Source: Hyphomonadaceae bacterium | GTDB taxonomy: Bacteria > Pseudomonadota > Alphaproteobacteria > Caulobacterales > Hyphomonadaceae | Direction: 5' to 3' | Assembly (NCBI GenBank): GCA_022844345.1 | Contig: JALHLU010000006.1 | Location: forward strand, 226,711 to 290,710 | Length of the DNA stretch: 64,000 bases | Part shown: one piece after another, positions 1 through 7,096 of the stretch | Numbering within the stretch: position 1 is the first letter of the stretch | Layout of the letters: the number at the start of each line of letters is the position of its first letter | Translations under genes and position numbers: made by a program | The notes under the pieces: model-generated | Databases searched by the model: none | What the model saw: only the letters and a program-made list of their open reading frames with translations | Told to the model about the DNA's origin: nothing

Positions 1-542
1 AGGTGGTCGAGCATGCCGTCGAGTTCGGCGGGATGCTGGTAGCCGAATTTGCGGCTGTCAGCCTTGTCGGTGCCGCCACGGCCTTCGATGGCGTAGACGC
101 CGACCGTCCAGGGCGATCCGCAGAAACCGATCAGCGTGGTCGAATTGTCGAGTTCGGCGCGGACACGTTCGACCGTTTCGCCGACCGGCGCGAGGTGCGC
201 CAGGATTTTCTCCATCGAGACGTTGTCGAGATCGGACGCCTTAGTTGCGGGATCGACGCGCGGGCCTTCGCCTTCGAGGAAGCGGACGTTGCGGCCCATC
301 GCATCGAGGATGAGCAGGATGTCTGCAAAGAGGATTGCGCCATCCATCTGGTAACGGCGGACGGGCTGTAGCGTAGCTTCTGCGGCGAGGGAAGGGGTGT
401 AGCAGAAGTCGAGGAAGTCGCGCGCCTTGGCTCTGGTCTCGCGATATTCGGGCAGGTGTCGCCCTGCCTGACGCATCATCCAGACGGGAATCGGATCGAT
501 TCGTTCGCCGTTCAGCACTCTAAGCAGTCTTCGGTCAGCCAT
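1..542 (-). CDS. hemE: Uroporphyrinogen decarboxylase (partial, N-terminal 180 residues)
   Basis: Heme-pathway enzyme that decarboxylates uroporphyrinogen III to coproporphyrinogen III in the cytosol. The minus strand reads from ATG at 542 to the window edge with no stop, so the C-terminal half is missing. The N-terminus gives MADRRLLRVLNGERIDPIPV followed by the family signature RQAGRHLPEYRE near residues 24-35. Further in are ILFADILLILDAMG and GFCGSPWTVGVYAIEGRG, all standard for UroD. The gene is divergent from ppsR across a 406-bp gap. The hemE-DUF299 pairing is the conserved setting of the replication origin in Caulobacter and Rickettsia. Confidence 0.96.
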   Translation of the reverse strand, partial: MADRRLLRVLNGERIDPIPVWMMRQAGRHLPEYRETRAKARDFLDFCYTPSLAAEATLQPVRRYQMDGAILFADILLILDAMGRNVRFLEGEGPRVDPATKASDLDNVSMEKILAHLAPVGETVERVRAELDNSTTLIGFCGSPWTVGVYAIEGRGGTDKADSRKFGYQHPAELDGMLDH

Positions 543-722
543 GGGATCGTTCAAGCGTCACCCGGATGCGGAGTAAGAGAGAAGAGTCTTATTCTTGAAT
601 CTGAATCTAGAAGACTCTGATGGTGTATAGTCACTTGATAAGTGCGTGGATCGAATGATCCCCAGTTCCTCCACACAAGGAGTCACCGTGAATCACCTTA
701 CGTTCCGACTCCGCCCCGCGTC

Positions 723-737
723 TTAACGTTTCATTTA
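723..737. promoter_or_regulatory. Near-consensus CtrA box
   Basis: TTAACGTTTCATTTA fits the CtrA consensus TTAA-N7-TTAA with one mismatch in the second half-site. It lies 8 bp before the perfect box at 746-760, so the two could bind CtrA cooperatively in the origin. Confidence 0.55.
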
Positions 738-745
738 CCTCTTCG

Positions 746-760
746 TTAACAAGCCATTAA
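746..760. promoter_or_regulatory. Perfect CtrA box
   Basis: TTAACAAGCCATTAA matches TTAA-N7-TTAA exactly. In Caulobacter, phosphorylated CtrA binds such boxes in Cori and blocks initiation in swarmer cells. Its position in the hemE-DUF299 gap supports the same use here. Confidence 0.72.
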
Positions 761-875
761 CGAGAGTCGAGTCCCAAGGACGTGACTCATGGGCGCCGAA
801 TCGAAAAGTCTTTTCAACGCTCTCCACCTGTCGACAAGTGTGTGTGTGGTTGGTGCAGCGAATCCGCTCGTGCGC

Positions 876-884
876 TTGTCCACA
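876..884 (+). promoter_or_regulatory. DnaA-box-like 9-mer
   Basis: TTGTCCACA differs from the high-affinity DnaA box TTATCCACA at one position. It lies on the DUF299 side of the putative origin. It is the best match seen in the gap; TGATCCCCA at 656-664 is a weaker candidate. Confidence 0.5.
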
Positions 885-948
885 ATCCACTCCCAGCGCT
901 ATTGGGGAATTGGTTCATAAGCCCGGGCCGGCATCTCAAAGCTGTGGA

Positions 949-1788
949 ATGACCTACGAGACGTATTTCAACGTTCACCTGGTCTCGGATTCGACCGGCG
1001 AAACACTCAATGCGGTGATGCGCGCGGCGTGCGCCCAGTTCGACAATATCGCGCCGCTGGAACACAACTACTACCTGGTGCGCAGCCCCAAACAGCTCGA
1101 CCGCGTGTTGCGCGAAATCGAGGCGGCGCCGGGCGTGGTGCTTTATACAGTCTCGGACGAGGAGCTGCGGGCGCGCCTGGAAGAGCGCTGCAAGGAACTC
1201 GGATCGCCCACGCTGGCGGTGATCGATCCGGCGGTGAACATGCTGTCGCGCTATCTGGGACTCGCCTCGGCGCACAAGGTCGCGGGACAGTACGCGCTGG
1301 ATGCAGAATATTTCGCGCGCATGGAGACGATCAACTTCACGCTGCAGCATGACGACGGCCAGCACACAGAGGATCTGCGCGAGGCGGATGTGGTTCTGGT
1401 GGGCGTGTCGCGGACATCGAAGACGCCGACATGCGTTTATCTGGGCAATCGGGGGGTGAAGGCGGCGAACGTGCCGCTGGTGCCGGGCGTGGAAGTTCCC
1501 GAAATCCTGCTGGGGCCGCGTGCGCCGCTCGTCGTGGGGTTGAAGATTTCGCCTGACCGGCTGGTGCAGATAAGACGGCATCGCCTGTTGTCGCTCAACG
1601 AGAGCGCGGACACCTCTTATGCTGACGAGGAGACCGTGCGGCAGGAGATCATCGAGGCGAACCGGCTTTATGCGCGGATGAAATGGCCGACGATCGATGT
1701 GAGCCGGCGTTCGGTGGAGGAGACGGCGGCGGCCATCCTCAACATCATCCAGGAACATGCCGAGCTGAACAATGAGAACGGCGCGTGA
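949..1788 (+). CDS. ppsR: Pyruvate, phosphate dikinase/PEP synthase regulatory protein (DUF299, PPSR)
   Basis: Bifunctional serine/threonine kinase and Pi-dependent phosphorylase that controls PPDK or PEP synthase by (de)phosphorylating a threonine. The ATG at 949 gives MTYETYFNVHLVSDSTGETL, the usual family N-terminus. An in-frame ATG at 838 would add 37 unlikely residues inside the origin. The length of 279 residues is normal. The P-loop-like GVSRTSKTP lies at residues 152-160. This is the 'RP001-like' gene that marks the right side of alphaproteobacterial origins. It starts a tight chain: its TGA overlaps the GTG of maf in GTGA at 1785-1788. Confidence 0.95.
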   Translation: MTYETYFNVHLVSDSTGETLNAVMRAACAQFDNIAPLEHNYYLVRSPKQLDRVLREIEAAPGVVLYTVSDEELRARLEERCKELGSPTLAVIDPAVNMLSRYLGLASAHKVAGQYALDAEYFARMETINFTLQHDDGQHTEDLREADVVLVGVSRTSKTPTCVYLGNRGVKAANVPLVPGVEVPEILLGPRAPLVVGLKISPDRLVQIRRHRLLSLNESADTSYADEETVRQEIIEANRLYARMKWPTIDVSRRSVEETAAAILNIIQEHAELNNENGA

Positions 1789-2393
1789 GCGGGCCCCCCG
1801 AAAGCAGGTTGATCCTGGCGTCGAAGAGCAAGGCGCGGGCGGCTGTGCTGAAGGCGGCCGGGCTTGAGTTCGTGCAGGTTGGTTCGGGCGTGGACGAGGA
1901 TGCGCTGAAGGATGCGCTGCGGGCCGAGGGCGCGAGCGTGGCCAAACAGGCGGATTTACTGGCGGAAACCAAGGCGCTGAAGGTATCGATCTCGCATCAG
2001 GGCATCGTGCTGGGGTGTGACCAGATGCTCGATCTTGATGGCGCCGGGCTGGATAAAGTCTCGACGCGGGAAGAGGCGGCGGAGGTGCTGCGCCGGTTGC
2101 GGGGGAAGACGCATATCCTGCAGGGCGCGATCGTCGCGTGCATCGAGGGCGCCCCGGTGTGGCGGCATCTGGCGCAGCCAAGATTGCGGATGCGGAATTT
2201 TTCGGATGCGTTTCTCGAGCGCTATCTCGATCAGATTGGCGATGAAGCGTTCGAGAGTGTGGGCTGCTATCAGCTGGAAGGGCTGGGCTCGCAGCTGTTT
2301 GATCGCATCGATGGGGATTATTTCTCCATTCTGGGGATGCCGCTTCTGCCGCTGATGCAATGGCTGCGCGATCGCGGCGCGTTGCAGGCATGA
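1785..2393 (+). CDS. maf: Maf family nucleotide pyrophosphatase
   Basis: A Maf-type house-cleaning nucleoside triphosphate pyrophosphatase of 202 residues. The N-terminus has LILASKSKARAAVLKAAGLEF, a variant of the LASxSxxR signature. QADLLAETKAL and LGCDQMLDLDG follow (Maf proteins use a conserved lysine, aspartate and glutamine here), and the C-terminus has GCYQLEGLGSQLFDRIDGDY. The start is a GTG overlapping the ppsR stop; no better start exists downstream. The stop overlaps the aroE start in ATGA at 2390-2393, so the four genes are probably translationally coupled. The exact nucleotide substrate cannot be told. Confidence 0.93.
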   Translation: MSGPPESRLILASKSKARAAVLKAAGLEFVQVGSGVDEDALKDALRAEGASVAKQADLLAETKALKVSISHQGIVLGCDQMLDLDGAGLDKVSTREEAAEVLRRLRGKTHILQGAIVACIEGAPVWRHLAQPRLRMRNFSDAFLERYLDQIGDEAFESVGCYQLEGLGSQLFDRIDGDYFSILGMPLLPLMQWLRDRGALQA

Positions 2394-3220
2394 CGAAGCT
2401 CTTCGCAGTCGTGGGCGATCCGGTGGCGCATTCGCTGTCGCCGCTGATCCACAATGAATGGATGGCGGCGGCGGGGCTGGATGCGCACTATGCGCGGGTT
2501 CACCTCCAGTCGGACGATGCGGCGCAGGACCTGCGCGCGATGAGGGCGATCTATTCGGGGCTCAACATCACGCTGCCGCACAAGGTGGCGGCGCTGAGCG
2601 CGGCGGTTGAGGCGAGCGCCGAGGCGAAGGCGATTGGGGCGGCGAATACGCTGGTGGCGGGGGAGCGTGGCTGGATTGCGCACAACACGGATGTCGATGG
2701 GTTCGAGGCGATGCTGCGGGCGGCGATCGGCGAGGTGAGGCCGGGCCTGCGCGTGTTGATGATCGGCGCGGGCGGGGCGGCGCGGGCGGCGGCGTTCAGT
2801 CTCAACCGGCTCGGCGCGAAGGTGAGCATCGCCAATCGGACGGTTGAGAATGCGCGCACGCTGGCGGATCAGCTGGCACCAGGCGCGCGGGTTGGCGGGA
2901 TGGATGGGCTCAGCGCGCTTGCGGCTGAGGCGGATGTGGTCGTGAATACGGCGAGCCTCGGTCATGCCTTGGTGGGCCATGCGGGCGGCGGGATCGCGGG
3001 CTTGCCGGCCGGAGAGGGCAGGCCGCTGCTGGATATGTCTTACGGCAAGGCGGCGGAGGCGGTGTTGGGTCCGGCCGCGGCTGCGGGCTGGGCGACCCAT
3101 GACGGACTGACCATGCTGGTGGCGCAGGCGGCGGCGGCGTTCGTGCTGTGGTTCGGGATTGCACCGGATCAGGCAAGTGCGTTGGCTGCATGCCGCAGGG
3201 CAGTCGAGGCGCGCGGATGA
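2390..3220 (+). CDS. aroE: Shikimate dehydrogenase
   Basis: NADP-dependent reduction of 3-dehydroshikimate to shikimate in aromatic amino acid synthesis. The protein has 276 residues from the ATG at 2390, which begins [20 protein letters not shown] as AroE proteins do. A longer in-frame start at 2360 lies inside maf and is rejected. Substrate-site SLSPLIHN is at 15-22, catalytic Lys65 is in NITLPHK, Asp101 is in NTDVDGF, and the dinucleotide-binding loop GAGGAARAA is near 127. It overlaps maf upstream and coaE downstream by 4 bp each. Confidence 0.96.
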   Translation: MTKLFAVVGDPVAHSLSPLIHNEWMAAAGLDAHYARVHLQSDDAAQDLRAMRAIYSGLNITLPHKVAALSAAVEASAEAKAIGAANTLVAGERGWIAHNTDVDGFEAMLRAAIGEVRPGLRVLMIGAGGAARAAAFSLNRLGAKVSIANRTVENARTLADQLAPGARVGGMDGLSALAAEADVVVNTASLGHALVGHAGGGIAGLPAGEGRPLLDMSYGKAAEAVLGPAAAAGWATHDGLTMLVAQAAAAFVLWFGIAPDQASALAACRRAVEARG

Positions 3221-3828
3221 TAAAACTGGGACTCACCGGCTCCATCGGGATGGGCAAGTCGACAACGGCGGCGATGTTCGCGCGGCGTGGGTTGCCGGTT
3301 TACGACGCGGATGCGGCTGTGCACGCCATCTATGCGCCGGGCGGGGTGGCGGTCGCGCCGCTCGAGAGCGCGTTTCCGGGCGTCACCGGCGCGGATGGCG
3401 GGATCGACCGGGCGAAGCTGCGCGAGGCGGTGGCCGGGGATGAGGCTGCGATGAAGCGGCTGGAGGCCATCGTGCATCCGCTGGTCGGCGCGATGCAGCG
3501 CGATTTCCTGGAGCGGTCGGCGGCGGACGGGGCCGATATCGTGGTGCTGGATATTCCGCTGCTGTTCGAGAATGGCGGCGACAGGCGGGTGGACGCGATT
3601 GTGGTGGTGAGCGCGCCGGAAGCTGTGCAGAGGGAGCGCGTGATGGCGCGCGGGCAGATGACCGAGGCGCAGTTCGCCGCGATACTGGCGCGGCAGACGC
3701 CCGATTCGGACAAGCGGAAGCGTGCCGATTTCATCATCAATACGGGGCTGGGGCTGGAGTATGCCCAGGCTCAGGTCGATGCGGTGATCAATGCGCTGCG
3801 GGCGGGTGTGAGGGCGAAGGAGGCCTGA
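3217..3828 (+). CDS. coaE: Dephospho-CoA kinase
   Basis: Last step of coenzyme A synthesis, ATP-dependent phosphorylation of dephospho-CoA. The protein has 203 residues. The P-loop GSIGMGKST spans residues 8-16, followed by the acceptor-site [32 protein letters not shown] is the usual lid-proximal segment. Its ATG overlaps the aroE stop in ATGA at 3217-3220. A coaE next to aroE and dnaQ is standard near alphaproteobacterial origins. Confidence 0.96.
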   Translation: MIKLGLTGSIGMGKSTTAAMFARRGLPVYDADAAVHAIYAPGGVAVAPLESAFPGVTGADGGIDRAKLREAVAGDEAAMKRLEAIVHPLVGAMQRDFLERSAADGADIVVLDIPLLFENGGDRRVDAIVVVSAPEAVQRERVMARGQMTEAQFAAILARQTPDSDKRKRADFIINTGLGLEYAQAQVDAVINALRAGVRAKEA

Positions 3829-3831
3829 ACC

Positions 3832-4527
3832 ATGCGCGAGGTCGTGTTCGATACCGAGACCACCGGCCTCAATCCGCGCGAGGGCGACCGGATTGTCGAG
3901 GTCGGCTGCATCGAGCTGGTGAACTACCTGCCGACGGGGCGCGAATTCCAGATCTACATCAATCCCGGGCGGCCGGTGTCGGAAGCCACGGTGCGCATCA
4001 CGGGCATCACCAACGAGACGCTGCGCGACAAGAAGCGGTTCGAGCATCCTGATGTCGTCGACCGGCTGATGGAGTTTCTCGGCGATGATCCGATTGTTGC
4101 GCACAATGCGGAGTTCGATCGCGGCTTTCTGAATTACGAGCTGGAGCTGCTGGGACGGCCGCAGCTGCCGAAGGAGCGGTTCATCGACACGCTGGTGCTG
4201 GCGCGCGAGCACCGGCCGGGCTCGCCGGCCTCGCTTGATGCTGTGTGCAAGCGGTTCAACATTTCGATCGAGGGGCGGGTGCTGCACGGGGCGCTGCTGG
4301 ACGCGCAGCTGTTGGCGATGGCGTATCTGGAGCTGCGGGGCGGGCGCGAGCGGAAGCTGGATTTCGCGGACGATTCCGCCGTCTCGAGGATCGGGCAGGC
4401 GACCTACACGCCGCGCATGCAGCGGCCGAAGCCGCTTGGTCCGCTGGTGTCAGCGGAGGAACTGGCCGCGCATGCGGCTTTCGTGGCCGAGCTGGGGGAT
4501 GCGGCGGTGTGGAAGAAGTTTGGGTGA
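3832..4527 (+). CDS. dnaQ: DNA polymerase III epsilon subunit (3'-5' proofreading exonuclease)
   Basis: Proofreading subunit of the replicative polymerase, 231 residues. The DEDDh exonuclease motifs are all present: DTETTGLN at residues 7-14 (Exo I), AHNAEFDRGFL (Exo II), and HGALLDAQLLA (Exo III, with the catalytic histidine and aspartate). The C-terminal tail would carry the alpha-subunit contact. It starts 3 bp after coaE. In related genomes secB follows; here a repeat-flanked DUF559 cassette lies between them. Confidence 0.96.
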   Translation: MREVVFDTETTGLNPREGDRIVEVGCIELVNYLPTGREFQIYINPGRPVSEATVRITGITNETLRDKKRFEHPDVVDRLMEFLGDDPIVAHNAEFDRGFLNYELELLGRPQLPKERFIDTLVLAREHRPGSPASLDAVCKRFNISIEGRVLHGALLDAQLLAMAYLELRGGRERKLDFADDSAVSRIGQATYTPRMQRPKPLGPLVSAEELAAHAAFVAELGDAAVWKKFG

Positions 4528-4546
4528 GTCTCGACGTTCAGTGAAC

Positions 4547-4628
4547 GAGGAGACAGACCCCCACCTGTCCGCCCCCTAAGAACGGGGCGGGACCCTGTTG
4601 GGCGAGCTTACCCAATTTTGAAGGACGG
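4547..4628 (+). repeat. Copy A of the DUF559-associated repeat
   Basis: Bases 4547-4601 are identical over 55 bp to 5156-5210 (copy C). The next ~25 bp are similar (CTTACCCAAT...GACGG against CTTACCAAT...GACGG). Each copy holds a local hairpin CCGCCCC-loop-GGGGCGG with loop CTAAGAAC. A second small stem is TTGGG/CCCAA in A and TTGG/CCAA in C. Copy A faces copy B head to head, forming a large inverted repeat at 4552-4680 right after dnaQ. Confidence 0.88.
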
Positions 4629-4630
4629 TA

Positions 4631-4680
4631 GTCCAAGCAGGTTCCGCCCCGTTCTTAGGGGGCGGACAGGTGGGGGTCTG
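4631..4680 (-). repeat. Copy B of the DUF559-associated repeat (inverted)
   Basis: The reverse complement of this 50-bp block matches copies A and C except in a few bases near the outer end (AACCTGC instead of GACCCTG). It begins 3 bp after the stop of the DUF559 gene. With copy C at 5156-5213 it forms ~50-bp terminal inverted repeats around that gene: GTCCAAGCAGG at the left outer end, CCCTGTTGGAC at the right. Confidence 0.88.
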
Positions 4681-4682
4681 GT

Positions 4683-5096
4683 TCAGCGTGTCTTGGTGTG
4701 GGCGGAGGCTTCCTGAGCAAGCAGCCTCACCTGCACTTCGCCATGGATGGTCGAGATCACGCCGTCCCGGTTTTCGTCGATTTCCTGAACGCTGAAGCGC
4801 AGAACGTCGAAACCGCGTTCACGCATGCGATTATCCCTGACCGCGTCGCGCGCGGCGTCGTGAGTGTGACCGTCGACTTCAATGACGAGTTTCAGGGGCA
4901 CGCAGCAATAGTCGGCCAAGTAGCCGGCAATGGGATGCTGTTTGCGGAAGGGTGCGCCCATCTGGTTGGAGCGGAGGTGTGGCCAGAGGCGGCGTTCGGT
5001 TCTGGATGTCTTGCGGCGGAGTTCGCGGGCGAAAGCGGTTTGTTCGGGCGTGCGCGCGTTTGGCCAGTCTTCGTCTGACATGCTTGCGCTCCCCAA
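4683..5096 (-). CDS. DUF559 endonuclease-like protein
   Basis: 137 residues from ATG 5096; an alternative ATG (MSDEDWPN) is at 5081. It has the hallmark DUF559 layout: RRLWPHLRSNQMGAPFRKQH, then the nuclease-fold core LADYCCVPLKLVIEVDGHTH, and RDNRMRERGFDVLRFS with a C-terminal helix. DUF559 is related to the Vsr/PD-(D/E)xK nucleases; here E of IEVDGH and D of ADYC are the likely metal ligands (inference from the family). It lies between inverted repeats B and C and interrupts the usual dnaQ-secB neighbourhood, which suggests a mobile cassette. Biological role unknown. Confidence 0.82.
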   Translation of the reverse strand: MGSASMSDEDWPNARTPEQTAFARELRRKTSRTERRLWPHLRSNQMGAPFRKQHPIAGYLADYCCVPLKLVIEVDGHTHDAARDAVRDNRMRERGFDVLRFSVQEIDENRDGVISTIHGEVQVRLLAQEASAHTKTR

Positions 5097-5155
5097 CGTC
5101 CAACGGAAGCATCATGTGCGTGGGCGGGTTTGTGCGCAACATCGGCGTTGTCGTT

Positions 5156-5232
5156 GAGGAGACAGACCCCCACCTGTCCGCCCCCTAAGAACGGGGCGGG
5201 ACCCTGTTGGACCAACTTACCAATAAGTGACG
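5156..5232 (+). repeat. Copy C of the DUF559-associated repeat
   Basis: Identical to copy A over 55 bp (5156-5210) and similar for ~20 bp more. It lies upstream of the DUF559 gene and downstream of secB, in the direct orientation relative to A and inverted relative to B. Confidence 0.88.
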
Positions 5233-5254
5233 GGTTGCCCGCGGGCAGGACCGA

Positions 5255-5758
5255 TCAGCCCGCTGCCTTCGCCGCCGCTTCCGCTTCGGCGCGTTGGCGT
5301 TGCTGGCGGTAGAGGCCGACGAAGTCGATGGGGTCGATCATCAGGGGCGGGTGGCCGCCTTCGCGGGTGATGTCGGCGATGATGCGGCGCGCGAAGGGGA
5401 AGAGCAGGCGCGGGCACTCGATCAGCAGCATCGGCTCGGCGTCTTCGCGGCGGGCGTCCTGCAGCTGGACCACGCCGCCATAGACGAGCTCGACGATGAA
5501 GACGACCGTGTCCTGGCGCTTGGCGCGGGCCGACAGTTTCAGCTCGACGGAGAAGATGCCCTGTTCGGGCGGGCCGGGCTCCACGCGCACATCGATGCCA
5601 AGCTCGATCTCGGGCGCTGTGTTGGTCTGGCCCTGGGCGGCGAAAAGGCCCGGGTTCTCGAATGACAGGTCCTTAACGTACTGCGCCAGCATGCGGATAA
5701 GCGGCGGCCCGGCGGTTTCCTGGGGCTGGGCCTGATCCGGGGCGGCGGTGTCAGTCAT
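5255..5758 (-). CDS. secB: Protein-export chaperone SecB
   Basis: Cytosolic tetrameric chaperone that keeps preproteins unfolded and hands them to SecA. The protein has 167 residues. IRMLAQYVKDLSFENPGLF, YGGVVQLQDARREDAEPMLL and CPRLLFPFARRIIADITREGG are the conserved SecB segments; the C-terminal Gly-Gly-Leu/Phe area reads GGHPPLMIDPIDFVGLYRQQ. It is divergent from the Tim44-like gene with a 170-bp gap that must hold both promoters. Confidence 0.95.
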   Translation of the reverse strand: MTDTAAPDQAQPQETAGPPLIRMLAQYVKDLSFENPGLFAAQGQTNTAPEIELGIDVRVEPGPPEQGIFSVELKLSARAKRQDTVVFIVELVYGGVVQLQDARREDAEPMLLIECPRLLFPFARRIIADITREGGHPPLMIDPIDFVGLYRQQRQRAEAEAAAKAAG

Positions 5759-5928
5759 GGGAAATTCCGGTCCAAAATTGGCAACTTAGTGAGGCAGGGC
5801 CGCTATCACGTTAGTGTGGCGGTGCGCAACGTTAGCAAGAACGGGCTGACTCGCGGACTTTTGTGTCTATATTGAACAATGCGGAGCTAGGCCTGTGCCT
5901 CGTTTTGCAAACTTCCTGAAGGTCGCCT

Positions 5929-6546
5929 GTGAGCCTTGGCATTGATCTGATTATCCTTGCTGCGATCGCGGTTTTCGTGATTTCGCGGCTTTATTCAGTG
6001 CTCGGGCAGAAGACCGGCACGGAGCAGCGCCCGCCTGCGCGCCGCTATAGCGAGGCGCCGGCGCGGGTTCCCGAGGCCGACGAAACCGGCGAGGCGGAAG
6101 GGCGCGCGAAGTTGCGCCCGGCGTTTACCGGCCCGGCGGCGGCCGGCATGGAAGCCATCGCTGCGCAGGATGGCAATTTTTCGCCCGAGGATTTCACCCG
6201 CGGGGCGCGTAAGGCCTATGAGATGACGGTGGCCGCTTTTGCCGATGGCGACCGCGAAACGCTGCGCCAGCTGGTCGATGACGACGTCTATGACGTCTAC
6301 AGCGAGGCGATCACCGAGCGCGAGAAGACCGGCGCGGAGCCGATGCGGCTTGCGCGCCTGCGTCAGGCCCGGATTGTCGAGGCTTCGGTGGACGCCGGGA
6401 ATGTGGCGCGCGTGCTGGTGTCGTTCGAGAGCGAGCTTTCGGATGGCGACAATCTTCGCTCGGCGAAGGAGATCTGGACGTTCAAGCGCGCGCTGACGAG
6501 CCAGGATCCTAACTGGTTGCTGGACGAGGTTTCGGCCGCGACCTGA
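5929..6546 (+). CDS. Tim44-like domain protein (TimA type)
   Basis: 205 residues from a GTG start. An N-terminal transmembrane helix (IDLIILAAIAVFVISRLYSV, residues 4-23) is followed by a low-complexity linker and a C-terminal Tim44-like domain (FTRGARKAYEMTVAAFADGD ... EIWTFKRALTSQDPNWLLDEV). Alphaproteobacterial relatives are inner-membrane anchored and sit beside secB, which hints at a role in protein translocation or envelope assembly; that role is inference. Smr follows 34 bp downstream. Confidence 0.85.
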   Translation: MSLGIDLIILAAIAVFVISRLYSVLGQKTGTEQRPPARRYSEAPARVPEADETGEAEGRAKLRPAFTGPAAAGMEAIAAQDGNFSPEDFTRGARKAYEMTVAAFADGDRETLRQLVDDDVYDVYSEAITEREKTGAEPMRLARLRQARIVEASVDAGNVARVLVSFESELSDGDNLRSAKEIWTFKRALTSQDPNWLLDEVSAAT

Positions 6547-6580
6547 CCTGCCCTGGTCACAGTAAGGCTGGCTGTGGCTG

Positions 6581-7087
6581 ATGACGCGCAAGCTATCCCC
6601 CGAAGAACGCAGGCTGTGGTCGCGGGTGGCGCGGACGGTCAAGGCGGCGCCGGGCAAATCCATCGAGATCGATCACGAAGAGGCTGAGCCCGAAGTGGGG
6701 CCGCGTGGTGCAGCGGCTGTCTTGTCCGCAACCGAAACGAAGCCGAAAGCCCCGAAGCGGCCAACGGCGCCGGATGATCTTTCCGGTCAGCGACGCGTGC
6801 GGCGCGGCCAGCACGAGATCGACGCGCGGCTGGACCTGCACGGGCACACGCAGGACACGGCCCATCGCGAGCTGGTGGAATTTCTGCTGCGGCAGGCCGG
6901 GCAGGGCGCGCGCTGCGTTCTGGTGATCACCGGCAAGGGGCGGATGGGCGCCGGGATATTGCGCTCGCGCCTGTTCGACTGGATCGCGGACCCGCAGCTG
7001 CGCCCATTCATCGCGGGCTATGCGGAGGCGCACCCCCGGCATGGCGGGGCGGGGGCGACTTATGTGTTCCTGCGGGCGGTGAGGTAG
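6581..7087 (+). CDS. Smr domain protein
   Basis: 168 residues. The C-terminal Smr domain carries LDLHGHTQDTAHRELVEF and the TGKG motif (VITGKGRMGAGILRSRLFDWI), ending in HGGAGATYVFLRAVR. Smr domains have nicking or ribosome-associated RNase activity in characterised homologues. The N-terminal ~75 residues are charged and probably disordered. It follows the Tim44-like gene closely and is probably co-transcribed. No MutS2 fusion is present. Confidence 0.9.
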   Translation: MTRKLSPEERRLWSRVARTVKAAPGKSIEIDHEEAEPEVGPRGAAAVLSATETKPKAPKRPTAPDDLSGQRRVRRGQHEIDARLDLHGHTQDTAHRELVEFLLRQAGQGARCVLVITGKGRMGAGILRSRLFDWIADPQLRPFIAGYAEAHPRHGGAGATYVFLRAVR

Positions 7088-7096
7088 GCCTCGCGC

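Larger units (their letters stand above)
543..948. other. Putative chromosomal replication origin (hemE-DUF299 intergenic region)
   Basis: This 406-bp non-coding gap is the only one of its size flanked by hemE and the DUF299 gene, the conserved location of the Caulobacter origin Cori (established for Caulobacter and Rickettsia). Seen directly: a perfect CtrA box at 746-760, a near-perfect one at 723-737, a DnaA-box-like TTGTCCACA at 876-884, and TGATCCCCA at 656-664. There is also an 8-bp inverted repeat AGAGTCTT/AAGACTCT at 583-590 and 611-618, and twelve GANTC sites between 584 and 864. The stretch 570-760 is clearly richer in A+T than the neighbouring genes. Origin function itself is inferred. 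The promoters of hemE and ppsR must also lie here. Confidence 0.82.

Noticed and set aside
814..2454. 546-codon open frame on the minus strand antisense to ppsR and maf
   Set aside because: Composition is Arg/Pro/Ser-rich with no domain; it mirrors strong coding genes on the plus strand and covers part of the origin. Typical high-G+C shadow frame.
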